Shown here piece by piece: positions 63,335-64,000 of a DNA stretch of 64,000 bases (positions are counted from its first letter, which is position 1; every line of letters begins with the position of its first letter). Below the pieces are notes generated by a model. That model saw only the letters and a program-made list of their open reading frames with translations. It had not been told where the DNA came from and ran no database searches. The position numbers were made by a program, and so were the translations under genes. The DNA is from Anodontia alba (Eukaryota; Mollusca; Bivalvia; Lucinida; Lucinidae): contig OZ024828.1 of NCBI GenBank assembly GCA_964016985.1, forward strand, positions 86,382,308 to 86,446,307, given 5' to 3'.

Positions 63335-63700
63335 GATGACGATTTTTTGTTTCATGTCCCTTTCAACATCATTTAACCCATTGTAGTCAGGAGACCCGTA
63401 AATGGGTAATTGGCAAACAGTGCAGACCCAGATCAGATGCTGCAGAACACGGCATCTGATCAGGGTCTCCACTGTTTGCAAATAGTTTAGCCATTTTTCT
63501 CTAGGAATATGTAAATCCCATAGCCAGGCGTACCTAAAATTGAAATTGAACTCTTCCAATACAAGTGTGGGAGAATTTATTCAGTACACAATGGGTTAAG
63601 TCATAGCAAGATTTGGTGATACAGTGACGCATCCTACAGTCATGAGCTGAACTTCTTGTGTTACATGGTCAGTAGCGCCAACTGCTCGGATATGCAGATG
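63335..63700 (-). mobile_element. SINE3 copy split by a P3 MITE
   Basis: TTTTTGTTTCATGTCCCTTT, CAACATCATTTAA, then MITE, then GTCATAGCAAGATTTGGTGA, CGCATCCTACAGTCATGAGC. Joined, it parallels 56497-56610 (GTTTCATGTCTCTTTAAACA, CACCATACAGTCACAAGTTG). Confidence 0.55.
63373..63599 (+). mobile_element. TTAA-flanked MITE, family P3, best copy
   Basis: TTAA at 63373-63376 and 63596-63599; CCCATTGTAGTCAGGAGACC and CAGTACACAATGGG. Core GTGCAGACCCAGATCAGATG / CATCTGATCAGGGTCTCCAC, GCAAACAGTG at both sides, then TTTAGCCATTTTTCTCTAGG. Confidence 0.85.
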
Positions 63701-63839
63701 CCTTCTGCTCAGAATGTTTCAGCTCATGGGCACAGTGAAGAACTATTTCTAGTCTGGGCAGAATGCTTCTGAAAGCTCACTCTAAAAGCAGAATAGTAGG
63801 GCAACTAGCTATCTGACATCTCAACTTTGGGAGTAAAAC

Positions 63840-64000
63840 AGCACTTTCCATGCTATGAGCAAATTCAGCAAACAAAAAACTGATAATATTTTTCTTACTT
63901 TTCCAAGAAAATAAGATTTGACACTTCAAGCAAATTGTCTCCTTAGGAGACAATTTGCATGAAGTGTCAAATCCTATTTTCTAGGATAAATGAGAAAAAT
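63840..64000. mobile_element. Palindromic MITE, family P4, cut by window end
   Basis: CATGCTATGAGCAAATTCAG, TTCCAAGAAAATAAGATTTG, ACACTTCAAGCAAATTGTCT, then CCTTAGG and the inverse GACAATTTGCATGAAGTGTC. The right end is outside. Confidence 0.7.

Noticed and set aside
55240..64000. Upstream CaMKI exons (glycine-rich loop, ATP-binding Lys)
   Set aside because: I looked on the minus strand for GAFSEV, AVK and ENEI-like segments followed by splice sites and found none, so they are probably outside the window or too diverged for me to see.

Overview
This window is eukaryotic nuclear DNA, AT-rich and repeat-saturated, with almost no coding sequence. It looks molluscan, most likely bivalve. The reasons are many tandem-core elements with hairpin ends of the kind described in bivalves as pearl / Helentron-associated elements, tRNA-derived SINEs, and a very large number of short palindromic DNA transposons. 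The assignment to bivalves is inference; no species can be named from sequence alone.

The only host gene I can support is a calcium/calmodulin-dependent protein kinase I (CaMKI) gene on the minus strand. Four internal kinase-domain exons are visible, in transcript order 55164-55238, 49272-49410, 17461-17584 and 3340-3415. All have AG/GT splice borders and their phases join without a break. They cover the region before the hinge, the VTGGELF helix and HRDLK catalytic loop, the DFG/activation loop, and the APEVLAQ segment. The 5' exons (ATP-binding loop) and 3' exons (rest of the C lobe, calmodulin-binding tail) were not found and should lie outside. The three introns are about 5.8, 31.7 and 14.0 kb, so nearly the whole window is CaMKI intron filled with repeats.

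Layout: 1-1698 is the right end of a large terminal-inverted-repeat (TIR) element; 1.7-8.7 kb holds three pearl/Helentron-like tandem-core elements, a split SINE and several MITEs; 8.94-15.06 kb is a second, near-identical copy of the large element inside a duplicated segment whose sister copy (15.81-16.59 kb) keeps the empty site; 16.9-19.2 kb is MITE-rich; 19.2-25.2 kb is nested tandem arrays; 25.4-34.8 kb is MITEs, a SINE, two tandem-core elements and a 22-bp minisatellite; 34.8-40.4 kb is three tandem-core elements in a row, two carrying SINEs; 40.5-50.2 kb is MITEs, SINEs and a broken mariner transposase; 50.2-52.3 kb is another tandem-core element; 52.3-64 kb is MITEs, SINEs, a (TG)n tract and one more tandem-core element.

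The most interesting signals are: (i) the 5.8-6.1 kb TIR element with no credible coding capacity, carrying an array of about a dozen small CCGG-armed hairpins plus a GACTGGT minisatellite; (ii) short palindromic elements that combine different terminal modules (TTAA-flanked or TA-flanked) with the same few internal palindromes, as if cores and ends were exchanged; (iii) tandem-core elements inserted cleanly into a SINE and into other arrays, with flanking copies acting as empty-site controls.
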